Below, one piece after another: positions 51,195-61,340 of a DNA stretch of 64,000 bases. Each line of letters begins with the position of its first letter. Position 1 is the stretch's first letter. The notes below the pieces were generated by a model that ran no database searches, was not told the DNA's origin, and saw only the letters and a program-made list of their open reading frames with translations. This DNA comes from Polychytrium aggregatum (Eukaryota > Chytridiomycota > Chytridiomycetes > Polychytriales): NCBI RefSeq assembly GCF_025602895.1, contig NW_026516241.1, positions 1-64,000 of the forward strand, written 5' to 3'. Made by a program: the position numbers and the translations under genes.

Positions 51195-51561
51195 AAAGCA
51201 CACTTGTATAAAGCCTCATTGCATTCCACTTCTATGAATACTGTTTCTCAACGCATGGTTTCCCTCGCTTGCTCCTGTCTTTGCACTTTCTTCGGCTGGC
51301 TATGTCCTTTCCCTTCCCTTTACTGCTGTTGCTGACCTTATGATAGAATATAAAACGGTGCCGCTTCCTGAGCCTTGATGCTAGCTCCAGTTGGAGGTGG
51401 GAGGTTTTCAGAGTGTCCTGACCACCATTCGCGCCTTCTCAGCTGCCGCCAGGAGCGATTGCGCCTTCACAGTTGCGAAAATGGACCTGGCCGAGCCTGA
51501 GATCGGGTCTACGCAGCCAGGGGAAACCCTCGCTTTGGCGCCAACCACACTTTACGCATGG
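51195..51561. other. Intergenic region, nothing supported
   Basis: 3' flank of paralogue 2; short frames only. Confidence 0.5.
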
Positions 51562-51858
51562 GCAAACGGGACACCCTCACGATCCCATAGGTCAGCGTGG
51601 TATGTGATGAACTTGCGTCAAGCTAAGCCATGCGATGTGGGTGGCGACGATGCTGCTTGAGCTGCTCAAAGTACCGAGCAAACCGCCACCGCCGAGGGCT
51701 GGATGCATAGCCCTTGCCTTGACGCTGCACTGGTCTCGAAGTTCCAGCGGTGAGTGGTGCTCTAGGACACACTGGTGAACGGTCATGGCCAGCGCGCGAC
51801 GGTATCGAGGCAACAAAATATTCGGCCAACGACCAAATAACCAGGGCGCCCCGTTTCC
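51562..51858 (-). mobile_element. Internally deleted Fanzor-derived element with inverted-repeat ends (~297 bp)
   Basis: Minus strand: left end AAACGGGGCGCCCTGG (51840-51858), a CGAATATTTTGTTG...GCGCGCTGGCCATGACC block shared with the 58.5-kb copy. A central Fanzor piece follows (RQGKGYASSPRRWRFARYFEQ, ~residues 224-243 of the 44326 copy), joined directly to the conserved hairpin (CTTGACGCAAG) and CACGCTGAC. The right end GAGGGTGTCCCGTTTGCC (51562-51577) is inverted relative to the left. RuvC-III and zinc ribbon are deleted, so it is non-autonomous. No clear target-site duplication was found. Confidence 0.78.
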
Positions 51859-52575
51859 CTCTGGATTGACTCAAAGATGGCCCGCCTCGCGGATCGTCAG
51901 CCTATGCAACAGTACTTGGCCCACGCAGTGCCGCTTGGAAACTCGACCGAGTACCGGCAGTACAGCACCCGCGCGCTCGCTGGGAGGTGTGCGCAATCAT
52001 GAGACGCCTTGCCGCCAAATCCTCAGTGCCCGCCATGGATTAAAAGACTAGAGCGAGGCCGGCACACCCTCCCCCCCATTCTCTTCACGTCTTGTCTGCT
52101 TCGTCGGCATCGTAAAGGTACGTAGACTTTGCGCCGTGGCACTTGCAATGCAGATGCTCGTCCGTTGCTCTCAGCGGCTCGGGCTGGACATCGTTGTGTC
52201 TGTGTCCTTCGCACTTGTCAGCGAGGCAGGTTTCCCGGGTGGGTGCTAGGCGCGGTTGGTTCTGGGTTCAGCATCGACGGGGCTCATCGCTGGTCCCGGT
52301 GCGTGGGGATCTCCACAACGTGCGCGACCCCTTGACGCCCGGATATACGCCCCGAATGAACTGTGCAAAGCTATTGAACTTTTGTTGCCCTCTCAGTGCT
52401 GGCTGGACCAACGTCGGTTCACCATCGCCATTCGCCAGCTCCGCTTTGAGAGGGGTTTCCCACGGAACTGACTCGATCCCTTGATGTTCTGCTCACTTGC
52501 AGCTCACTTGCAGCTCACTGCCTCACTGCCTCACCCCAGAGCCGATTCAACATCTCCCCTCCCCTCGGAACAACC
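51859..52575. other. Intergenic region, nothing supported
   Basis: Between the Fanzor-derived element and the secreted-protein gene. No recognisable coding exon; presumably includes the promoter. Confidence 0.4.
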
Positions 52576-55540
52576 ATGCTCCCGTTGTTGCTGCGTGTCC
52601 CTGCTGTGGCAGGTCTTTGGATATGTCTGGCCATTGGTGGGTTGTCGCGAACCAGAGCTATCCTCGGTCATGTCTGCTGTGGATAAGCCGGCCCTTGGAG
52701 TCGCCCAGGGTGCCGTCCTGACTGAAACTGTCCCAAACACACATACCCCGGTCAACAGCCAATCTTGCTTCTGCATATCAATGCTCTGGTCCGAGCGTGT
52801 AAGCTGCTCTCTTGCACATGGTCGTTTTGGCTTGGCCACCATATGGCCGTATTCGTCCATTCGCTTGCATTTCCGACACGCCGTAGGGGAGGGGTAACAG
52901 CACGCTCACGACCGTCCACGACGCCATCACTTCATTTCTCACCCATTAGAGGCGATGACTTTCTTGTCAAAGGGCCTAGGGGACTGGTCGTCTTGACCGG
53001 AACCGTGATCTATGTGGTAAGTGCATGGCTTTCTCTTTTTTTTTGCTACTGCTGCTGCTGCTGCTGCTGCACCCGTTGTGCGGGAGTCACCAGCACGACG
53101 GCCAGATATTGTTGAAGCGAGGCGCTCATCCATCCTGTGTGTTGCTGACGGACTGTTCCCAGACGCCATATTGCACGGCTGTGGAATTCAAAAACAAGCC
53201 AAACCGTAGGTTCTGCACTGCTCGTTGCTGGAGGTGTGTGTGTGAAATGCAACGTCCGGCATTACATGGCCGCGATCCAGGTCGCAAGGCTGCCAGCGGA
53301 GAGCGTACTGGGTGGCATCCGGTCTTGGCCTGTGGAAACCTGTGACGAGGTTTTCTTACCACTCACGCACATGCGCCGTTCATTTCCATTCCATTCCGAT
53401 CGATCGGGCTAGGCCTGGCTTGGTTCCTTGATGCCGAAACTCAGTACTTTTGCAACCAGAAAGACACCGGCGTCTCGGTGTCGGTCATCTCGGACTATGT
53501 CTTGACCAGCCCTGACTCGGTTCCGGGCGACATTCACTGCAGCGACAAATTGCCAGAAGTTCTCATGATCCAGCGAGAGAAGCGTGTCGACCCGTCCACC
53601 GATGCCTCCACGGTGGCTGCGCCACCAAGACAGTCGTCTGCAACTCCGGCGCAGATCTCGGTGCTCGCGAGGGTATCCAAGAGTCGATCGACCCAGTTGC
53701 CGGGTATGGTTCTCGTTTCGTGTCCGCTTGGCAATCGAGACTCGATACGCAGCGGGTGACGAGCGCCAATGGCGACAGCAACTCTGGCATGGCCTTGATT
53801 TGGGTGTCTCACAGAGCGACTGCCCTGGCGGCATTTCGTCACCGACAGAAACCACAGCAACGGCTAAACCACCAAAGTCAATGACGTCGCATTCAACCAG
53901 ATCCTCACGCACCCACACAGTTTCCTTTGCGTCTGGCTCTGTGATTCGCTCATCCACGTCTGTTCATCCAGCGCCATCATCCACACCTGTTCATCCAGTG
54001 CCATCATCCTCGCTCTCTGGCACCCCTATTCGTTCGTCCGCTTCCGTGTTCCAGAATGCCGCCGGCACCCATGCCATCTCTGGCTCACCTACCTCCCGCT
54101 CGCATGCCATCTCCGGCACGCCTACCTCCAGCAAGACCACCGCCACGGAGAGGAAGCCAGTCACCACGACGACGACCATTTACGTCACGGTCGTTGCGCC
54201 CCCTCCTCCTCCTCCTCCTCCGCATCCTAAACCCACCGCAGCGCCTCACTCGACGCAGTCCCACGCAACGAGGTTAGTGCGAGATGGTAGTGACGCCGAA
54301 TATGCAGAGCGATGCGAGCCCTACTGCTTGAGCACTTTGATTGCTCACATGGTGTTTCTCACTTCCAGCCCCACCAGCTTGCCCCAGCCGACAATCGGCC
54401 AGAATCTCACCGTCGCAAACGGAAACTGGTCCCAAACGGTCTCGATTGCATCACTGGTATGGCAACTTTGACGGTCGCATTCGATATCGGTGCTTGCATT
54501 CGGCATAGTTGTGCGGAGTGTACATAAATGGCGATGATTTGTAGCTTCACTGTATGAATGGACGTCGTCACTCACAGCCGATCCATCTCCCTGTTTCCAA
54601 CTCACGGATACTGTTTCAGGACTATGCGTGCTTCGGCGTCAACTTTACGGTATCAAGTGAGTGTGCACTCGCTCGTTCGACCACGGCCACACAAGTTCGC
54701 CGCTATGGGTTGAGCCCGTCGAAAAAGCCCGCTCTAGATTGACCCGGGAGCAGCGATTCATTATTCCGTCGCTGCTGTCTCGATGCCGCTCCGAGAATGA
54801 TGCTCCCATCGCCATGATCGCCGGCTGCGCGACTCACTAGCCATTTGTCCATATCACATTCAGACCATACCGAGCCCCTTTGGTTCAACAAAACTGCACT
54901 TCTCTCCAACGGTGCCTCTAGATCCACTCTCCGCCTCGACGACGCTCTCTCCTTTGGCCAATCTCCAGATCAGTGCCACGCATCCCGAAACCAGAGTAGC
55001 CCCCGATGCACCGGGAAATCAACCGCGCTGCACAAGGGCGATTCCGTTGGAGTCTTGTTCAGCAACACTCGGCTCACAGCTAACTTGACCCGGCCGATCC
55101 CGTGGCTCACTCAGATTGTAGCTGTCGAGGGGACCTGTGTCGGAGCCAAGATCGACTCGAGTGAGTATGACCTTTATCGCTCGTGCTCTGAGCGTGAGGT
55201 GATCACGGCCACAGCAGCGGAGGCAAACGGCCCTGCTCTGGGAATACTGCGCGCGATAGCCGTCTGCTGCCTCCGTCAGTGATTTCAGCCATCGCTGCTC
55301 CTTCATTTGTGGGAGGGATATCTCTGCTAACCCTTTGTCTGTTTTCACTCGCGCTTTGGTCCCGGATATTCCGCGCCGACTCTGGGAAATCTGCACTTTT
55401 ACATTGTAGCCATCTTGTGGCTCCACAGCCCCAACGCCACCTGCCTCAACGGAGTTGGCGTGGTGAATGCATCGCTGGAGTCCGATTCCGTCAATGTCTG
55501 GAACCATGTGGCACCGCTTTCTTGCATCATCAAAGCTTGA
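52576..55540 (+). CDS. Secreted, Ser/Thr/Pro-rich multi-exon protein of unknown function
   Basis: Candidate start ATG 52576 gives a signal-like MLPLLLRVPAVAGLWICLAIGG. Plausible exons then encode RGDDFLVKGPRGLVVLTGTVIYV, TPYCTAVEFKNKPN, and LGLAWFLDAETQYFCNQ with SVSVISDYVLTSPDSVPGDIHCSDKLPEVLM. A Ser/Thr/Pro mucin-like stretch follows (~53880-54270, ending in [19 protein letters not shown]), then PTIGQNLTVANGNWSQTVSIAS, DYACFGVNFTVSS, a region around 54860-55160, and a last exon with SPNATCLNGVGVVNASLES that stops at 55540. Several N-glycosylation sequons and paired cysteines point to an extracellular protein. Splice borders between 53,700 and 55,400 are uncertain and more than one frame is possible at 54860-55090. 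No known domain recognised. Confidence 0.5.
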
Positions 55541-55556
55541 GGCTCGGTGTGTGCGC

Positions 55557-55622
55557 TCACTCACTCACTCACTCACTCACTCACTCACTCACTCACTCAC
55601 TCACTCACTCACTCACTCACTC
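55557..55622. repeat. (CTCA)n tetranucleotide array
   Basis: About 16 perfect CTCA units, starting 17 bases after the predicted stop codon of the secreted-protein gene. Confidence 0.95.
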
Positions 55623-55778
55623 GCCATCCTCCTTTGAGAGGATGAAGAGGAGATCAGCCGGAGCCCGGCTCTGGACATTGAGCCTCCTTTTAGCGGCCTG
55701 TGCTTGATCGCTGGCTTTGCTCGGATTCCAGGGATCGAGTTATGTTTGTCAAATGAAAGCATGGTGCCTCGTTTTGAA

Positions 55779-55852
55779 GCAAAGGGTCCCCTTTCCCACT
55801 TTTGTTTCTTTTTTTTTCTTCTTCTCGGGGATCCTGAATATACACATGCCCC
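55779..55852 (+). mobile_element. Diverged left-end copy of the Fanzor-associated dispersed element
   Basis: GAAGCAAAGGGTCCCC, a T-rich stretch, then CTTCTTCTCGGGGATCCTGAATATACAC. Same layout as the copies at 47888 and 28941 but with more substitutions. Confidence 0.5.
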
Positions 55853-56312
55853 TTCATCATGTGGATGAAGAGCGCCTTGGGAGCAGGACAGGGAGGGAAT
55901 ATGCATTGAGTTCGCATCAGCTCCATGTCCCCCCTTGATCTAGAGCATCACAGATTAGATTCTCGGACCTGAGACGATGGGAAGCACGGCCGCCGGGCGC
56001 CGGCTATGCTGCGGATCTGAATTGCAGCACATGAGCGGTCATTTCTTTCTCGGTAGGATGGGTGACCCCTATTTTGATCCGAAGAAAGGGCAAACGAGAC
56101 ACCATCTGCAGCTGATATACGAACGCGACGACGGTTTCATGATGTTCATATATTCGATCTACTGGCGGCATTGGTGTATCGAAGGGGGTCGGTAGCCCAA
56201 TTCTCCCTTCCCTCCTTCGCACTTGCCCATCCAAAGGCCAGCTATCGATCTTCATTATCATCATCGCCAACATCGGCGGATATCGCACAGCGCATTCGCC
56301 ACCGACCGTCGG

Positions 56313-58382
56313 CTACAGCTTGATTTGGTCAATCTTGAAGTTGTCGCCGCCATGCTTGGCCACCACTTGAGCCAGAAGCTTCTTTTTTCGGTCCAGACTC
56401 AGATCCATCAGATCATACAGAGTCGCCAGATTGAAGACAAGGGGCTCGCAGATGCCTGCCTTTTGCGGCATGGCAACGGCGCAACTCTCCAGGAACGAGA
56501 CGGCCTGTCCGACGTTGCCGCCGTAGAGCTGGCAGATGGCCAGGTTGTTGACGGCGGTGGCGTTGGTAGGATCGAGGGTGATCAGGCTCGTGAAGGTCGC
56601 GATGGCGTCTTGGATCTGGCTCTGCGCCATCTGGCAGAGTCCCCAGTTCATCAACCGGACGGCGGCAAGGTCCACCGAGCCCGGCTCCTGTGTGGCACCG
56701 GTGTCGCTGGCAACGGCAGCAATATCCTGATCGACTTGCTCAAAGGTGGCACGCGCAAGCGGGACGTTGCCGTAGAGCAGATAGATGCGTCCCAGAGCCG
56801 ATTTGAGCTCGGCCGTGTTGTGGACAGAGAGGATGGACTTGAGGTTGGCGACAGCGAGCGTATAGTCCTTGAGGGCGAGCAGTGAGTTTGTAATGAGCAA
56901 GTGCAGACGACCTTCCCGCGCGAGCGCAACAACCCGCGCGGCCGACGGATCCTGGCCGGAGGGAGCCTCGGACGACTCGGGCACACTCTGCCTACGCAGG
57001 CGACAAATGAGCTGGTAGTACTTGGCCAGGGCCTCGGAGTGGTTGCCCTTGAGGGCAGAGAGCCGAGCCTGGAGAACCAGGATGTCAAAGTGCACCATCG
57101 GCCCCAGGCGTCCGGGGAAGAACTCGGGGTACTTTTCGAACTGAAGACTGGGCGAGTTGAGGTCGCCGAGCTTGTCGAGCTCGGCCGAGGCCAGTTCAAA
57201 GAGGCTCAGCTTCGTGAGAGCGACCAGCCGTGCGAACCAGAGCGCCATGACGTCGTCCACATGCAAGGGGTGGGTCTGGACGAGTCGCTGGCGCGCCAGC
57301 TGGGCCACGGCTCGCCAGCTGTTGGCCCGAATCAAGGCTGCAAAGGGGTTTGGCTCATTGATGACGTCCGAGGCTTTGAGGCAGCGTCGCTGTATCCGGG
57401 TGGCCTCGACAGGAGTCATGTTCTTTGCGATGGCATCGGAAATGGGGTCGATCGCGGGGATGTCGTAGAAGATATTGGGATCGATAAAGTAGCGCGTCGG
57501 CAGGATATTGTATCTCGGATCGGCGATGGATCGCAGTGTCGAGTTGGTGAAGGGCTGCAGGAGCGGGCTTGTGACGGGCTTGGTGATTCGGGGAGAGTTT
57601 GTCGACGACGCCAGCGGATCGAAGACGACCGGGGGTTTGCGCTGGCCGCTGGTGGTTGCATTCTCGAGCGAGACGATCGACAGGCCTGGTGAGGACGTGC
57701 CTGTGGTGTTGGAAGAGGGAGTGGGCACATGGGTTGAGTGCGGCGTGGCCGAGCTGCTCGGCGTCAGGACCGTTGGGATCGCTGGCTGGATCGCTGGCTG
57801 GATGCTGAGAGCAGCCGGCGGCCCAGGAGGGGGAGGGAATGGAGGATAGGCAGCAGGAGGTTGGGTGAACTCTGTGCTGGCGCTGCCCTGCTCGACTTCT
57901 GGACGGCGGCCGGGTTCCTGAGCGAGCAGCTGTGCATCGGGGGCAGGCCCATCAGCAACACCGCCAAAGACGGCGGATGATGTGCTGGCGACGGGCGGGG
58001 CCGTGGTAACCAGAGAGGCGATATCGGCCAAGGAGCCAATATCGGCCAAGGAGGCGATATTGGCGAGCGAGCCGAGCAACGTCTTTGGAGGCAGCTCCGG
58101 GGCTGGTTCGGCTGCAGGCTCGACCGGGTCGACGACCGGACTGGCATGGTCCACAGGAACAGGAGCCTTCCCAACGTCGAGGTTGACCATTTCCTCAGAG
58201 TCAATCCGCATATGGGCGATGCGGGGCTCGCCGCCGTCGAGGGCGGCTTCTTGCGATGGTCGACTGTGCTGGCGCGGTTGGGATTGGTTTGGGCTGAGAG
58301 GGTTGTCATGGAGGAGCTCCTCGACGCCGAGCTGGTGATGGGTATCGGCGAGGAGCTCGGTGGTGGACGGTTCGGTCTCCAT
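56313..58382 (-). CDS. TRAPPC12 homologue (TRAPP complex TPR subunit)
   Basis: Predicted subunit of the TRAPPIII-like vesicle-tethering complex at the ER-Golgi interface. Single exon; the frame is open upstream, but the ATG at 58382 (METEPSTTELLADTHHQLGVEELLHDN) is the first plausible start, giving 689 residues. Residues ~1-275 are Pro/Ser-rich and disordered, with a short ADIGSLADIASL repeat. The conserved region starts near YFIDPNIFYDIPAIDP. It continues with NSWRAVAQLARQRLV and DVMALWFARLVALTKLSLFELASAELDKLGDL. FFPGRLGPMVHFDILVLQARL matches the family's PGR-GSMVPF block. Then come TPR-type helices (YTLAVANLKSIL, RIYLLYGNVPLARATFEQV, NWGLCQMAQSQIQDAI, NNLAICQLYGGNVGQAVSFLE) and a terminal LDRKKKLLAQVVAKHGGDNF-KIDQIKL. 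Length is close to animal TRAPPC12. Confidence 0.88.
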   Translation of the reverse strand: METEPSTTELLADTHHQLGVEELLHDNPLSPNQSQPRQHSRPSQEAALDGGEPRIAHMRIDSEEMVNLDVGKAPVPVDHASPVVDPVEPAAEPAPELPPKTLLGSLANIASLADIGSLADIASLVTTAPPVASTSSAVFGGVADGPAPDAQLLAQEPGRRPEVEQGSASTEFTQPPAAYPPFPPPPGPPAALSIQPAIQPAIPTVLTPSSSATPHSTHVPTPSSNTTGTSSPGLSIVSLENATTSGQRKPPVVFDPLASSTNSPRITKPVTSPLLQPFTNSTLRSIADPRYNILPTRYFIDPNIFYDIPAIDPISDAIAKNMTPVEATRIQRRCLKASDVINEPNPFAALIRANSWRAVAQLARQRLVQTHPLHVDDVMALWFARLVALTKLSLFELASAELDKLGDLNSPSLQFEKYPEFFPGRLGPMVHFDILVLQARLSALKGNHSEALAKYYQLICRLRRQSVPESSEAPSGQDPSAARVVALAREGRLHLLITNSLLALKDYTLAVANLKSILSVHNTAELKSALGRIYLLYGNVPLARATFEQVDQDIAAVASDTGATQEPGSVDLAAVRLMNWGLCQMAQSQIQDAIATFTSLITLDPTNATAVNNLAICQLYGGNVGQAVSFLESCAVAMPQKAGICEPLVFNLATLYDLMDLSLDRKKKLLAQVVAKHGGDNFKIDQIKL

Positions 58383-58540
58383 GGCGAGTGCAGTGAGGAT
58401 GGTGGCTTTTGGATGTCGATGGTTGGCGTTGGATGTTGATGATCGGCGTTGGATGCGCAAGGGTCTCGCGCGGACCAGATGAGGAGAAAGCCGCGGATGC
58501 GAATCAGAGGGGCGACCGCAAACTTTACAGTGTATCCAAT

Positions 58541-58823
58541 AAAAACCGGGACACCCGTGTTTTTGACCATTCATCGAATATATTGTTCCCCAATGCTATC
58601 GCGCGCTGGCCATGACCATTCGCCAGACGGTGTGGAATAGCGACGTCAATGCGGCGCGCAACATGATGACAGTGGGCAAGTCGATTGTGGAGACCGGAGA
58701 GCGACCGGCGGTGTTCACTCGGAGGCTGCCAAAGTGATTTGATTTGCTTTTTATGGCATAGCTAGACGCATGCCATCGCATACTACGCTGACATATGGGA
58801 TAGGGAGTGTGTCCCATTTGCCA
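58541..58823 (+). mobile_element. Internally deleted Fanzor-derived element with inverted-repeat ends (~283 bp)
   Basis: Left end AAACCGGGACACCCGTG (58543-58559), then CGAATATATTGTTCC and GCGCGCTGGCCATGACC shared with the 51.6-kb copy. A C-terminal Fanzor fragment TVWNSDVNAARNMMTVGKS follows, ending in VFTRRLPK-TGA (matches residues ~305-340 of the 44326 copy, RuvC-III Asp kept). Then a GGCAT...ATGCC hairpin, ACTACGCTGAC and right end GTGTGTCCCATTTGCC (58807-58822). Inserted about 160 bp upstream of the TRAPPC12-like start codon, i.e. possibly in its promoter. Confidence 0.78.
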
Positions 58824-59484
58824 TGTGTAAAGTGTATGGACAAAAGGCCGCTCTGCCGTCCGCCCGCCAGCACCCGCCCGCATTCCCTCACTGACGAATT
58901 CCCAACAGCAGGCGGTTGCTCGGAGATGTATCTCTGTGCACTTGGATGATTCTCTGCCCATGGAACCTCAACTCTCTGCCTTGGCTGCACTCAGAGCGAG
59001 CAAGCGAAAGGACTGCAGGGCGGTGGTGGCAAGCTCGCCAAGGCTCTCCAAGAGCAAAAGCCAGTTTCACCCTACAATTTGCCGTCGAGCCGTGAGGAAG
59101 GCAGTTTGGCCAACGAGGTAAGCCACGAACCCGAACCGGAGTTGCTCTGGCTGGGCCATCGCCGTCACTTGCTGATATCCATCGCCTCCATCCAAAATAG
59201 TGGCGCACAAGCGACTGAGGGATGCCCAGTCCGGTCCTAAATTGAAAGGCCGCAGCATCTCAGCATCATCGAAAGAACGATCAGCGACTGCCGGAAATAT
59301 CATTTGGCTATTCATTTGAAATAAGATCAGACCAGGGAAAAAAGGGGGATACGCAAGGTGGGGATTGCTGGTGGGTCAAAGTCAAGCTTGGGCGTCTTGG
59401 CAGGGCCATGTCGGTAGACCAGAGGATCCAGCAACACAACAGCACGGCAGCAGCCAAGCCCTGGACGACACAGCATCGATGGGC
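58824..59484. other. Intergenic region, nothing supported
   Basis: 5' flank of the TRAPPC12-like gene and 3' flank of the next minus-strand gene. Only short frames. Confidence 0.5.
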
Positions 59485-60318
59485 TTAGAGAAGCATGGCA
59501 GCGAAGACGGCAGCAGCAAAGGCCAGAATACCGGTGCCGCGAGCAGCAGCATCACCAGTCTTGGTCGTTGTGGGGAGAGTGGTGGTCGAGCTGGCGGCGG
59601 TCGAGCTGGCCTGGGTGGACGAGGCGTTGGCAGCCACAGTCGAGGCAGGGGCAGCAGCACTGGTCGAGATGGTGGGCAGGCCGTCGCAGTCAATCAGCTG
59701 GACGTTTCTGAAGCTAAAGGTGCCAGAGCCGGGCTGGAACCAGACGGCAAAGACGTGGATACCACCGGTGACGGCGTTGAAGGCAGGGAAGTCCTTGACG
59801 GGAATCCAGACAGTCTGGAACTGGCCGTTGAAGGTCACGTAAGGGGCGCTGTTGATCTGGGCGTGGGGCAGGAGCTCGACGTTGCTGCAGGCCTCGGTCG
59901 AGTTGGCAAACTCGATGTAAAAGTCGACGGACTGGCCGACGGGGCCGTTGATGTCGAGCTTGATGTGGCTGTAGCCCTGGAGCTGGCTGTAGTGCGGGTT
60001 GTTCTCGTCCATGGTCGAGACGGTGGTGTTGGGGGCGATGGGGTGGGTGGTCAGGCAGTGCCAAGTGAACTCCATGTACCAGTTGGAGATGTTGGTGGGG
60101 TTGGCAACGACAGTGAGCTGGTTGTTAGCAACGGTGAACTGGCCGCCGGGGGTGATGCCATTCTGCTGGAAGAGCTCGCCGACGGTGTTGGAGCCAGAGT
60201 CGGAGGAAAAGTCCTGGATGGTCAGGGAGTTGGAGGGCAAGGTGGCGTTGCACTGGGCCAGGACCGAGGCAATGGGGGCGACGGCAGCAGCAAGGAGGAA
60301 GCGAATGGGGTTGACCAT
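59485..60318 (-). CDS. GPI-anchored cell-wall protein with a galactose-binding-like/CBM-type beta-sandwich
   Basis: 277 residues from the ATG at 60318. Signal peptide ~1-22 (MVNPIRFLLAAAVAPIASVLA, cleavage before QCNATL). The mature domain (~23-210) has an alternating strand pattern (LTIQDFSS, GGQFTVANNQLTVV, NWYMEFTWHCL, YSHIKLDINGP, SVDFYIEFANS, YVTFNGQFQTVWIPVKDF, GIHVFAVWFQPGSGTFSFRNVQLIDCDG). This resembles family 4/9-type carbohydrate-binding or CIA30-like sandwiches. Cysteines at ~24, ~92, ~148 and ~208 could pair. Several NxT/S sites. A Ser/Thr/Ala-rich stalk (~212-258) precedes the hydrophobic tail GTGILAFAAAVFAAMLL, a GPI signal. The longer open frame upstream crosses a minisatellite and is not protein-like. 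Likely a structural or sugar-binding wall protein. Confidence 0.82.
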   Translation of the reverse strand: MVNPIRFLLAAAVAPIASVLAQCNATLPSNSLTIQDFSSDSGSNTVGELFQQNGITPGGQFTVANNQLTVVANPTNISNWYMEFTWHCLTTHPIAPNTTVSTMDENNPHYSQLQGYSHIKLDINGPVGQSVDFYIEFANSTEACSNVELLPHAQINSAPYVTFNGQFQTVWIPVKDFPAFNAVTGGIHVFAVWFQPGSGTFSFRNVQLIDCDGLPTISTSAAAPASTVAANASSTQASSTAASSTTTLPTTTKTGDAAARGTGILAFAAAVFAAMLL

Positions 60319-61340
60319 GTTGGAGCAGGGCTCTATCGGAGACAGGGAGCAAAGGAGGGGGGGGAGTTCTATGGGCCGAGGGGCAGAAGGAATCGGGTGG
60401 GAGAAAGATGGAAGGAAGGCGACGGCGAGCGGCGAGGGGCGAAGGGACGAAAGGGGCGGGCGACACAGGAGGGGGCCAATTGCGGACGCGCGGCACACAT
60501 GGCAACGTGTTGCCACGCGCACAGGACGTGTTTCACGCGCCTGATTGGCTGGCCGAGCGCGTGGGACCGTCGACGAGAGCGCGGAAGTGTGTTGGGAGTG
60601 TGCGCTGCAAACAGAGTCGGGCGCAACGGCATGCCATTCGATGCCATGCCATTCTATGGTGGACGATGCCATGCCATGCCATTCTATGGTGGACGATGCC
60701 ATGTCATGCCATTCTATGCAATGCCATTCTATGCCATGCCATTCTATGCAATGCCATTCTATGCCATGCCATTCTATGCAGCGGGACTCACCACATGGCA
60801 CTGCAGCGCATTTGCACAGCACAGCCCCACAGCACAAAAGCGCACTTGCACTGCATCGCCTCCGCGCCACCCAACGCGCCCAGCTCTCTGGCTCGGGCGT
60901 CACGTTGCCCTGTGCATCCCACTTGACATTCCCTTTCCCACGCGTACTTTTCGCTGATCTTGGGCATCGGGCTCGATGCCTCGAGACGCTTGCGGTCGTG
61001 GCATGTCCTTGCCAGCGCCGCCATCTGTCCTTGCCAGCGGCGTCGTCGCTCGATGAGGTCTCTCGGCAATCGACGTCACTCCATAGTCCTGGCTGCGTCA
61101 GTCCTCCAGCGCCAATGACCGAAGCCAGCCGCAGCACTCTCGTGCCCTCGACGGACCTCCTCGTCTGGTCCGAGTGCACCCAGTCCCGATCCACCCTGCC
61201 CATATCGCACCAGATCCAACAGACAAGAGGGCCTATCCACCACCCATCTCGCACCAGCAGCCGAGGCAGCAATCTTCCCTGGGCGATCCGATTCCATCCT
61301 GCATTCCCACAACACAAGCGCCCCCTGAGGCTCAGCGGCG
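60319..61340. promoter_or_regulatory. Divergent intergenic region with 20-bp-type minisatellite
   Basis: About 1 kb between the starts of the wall protein (minus) and the right-edge gene (plus). Contains the CATTCTATG repeat block; open on the minus strand only because the repeat lacks stops. No specific promoter element identified. Confidence 0.45.
60631..60778. repeat. ATGCCATTCT-based minisatellite
   Basis: Repeated ATGCCATTCTATG units with spacers GGTGGACGATGCC (two or three times) and then CAATGCCATTCTATGC (five or so). Lies ~310 bp upstream of the wall-protein start. Confidence 0.88.

Larger units (their letters stand above)
55541..56312. other. Convergent intergenic region with microsatellite and element fragments
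   Basis: Between the secreted-protein stop and the TRAPPC12-like stop. Holds the CTCA array, a left-end element copy at 55779-55852 and further end-like pieces near 56059-56100 (GTGACCCCTATTTTGATCC; GGGCAAACGAGACACC). No gene. Confidence 0.5.
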
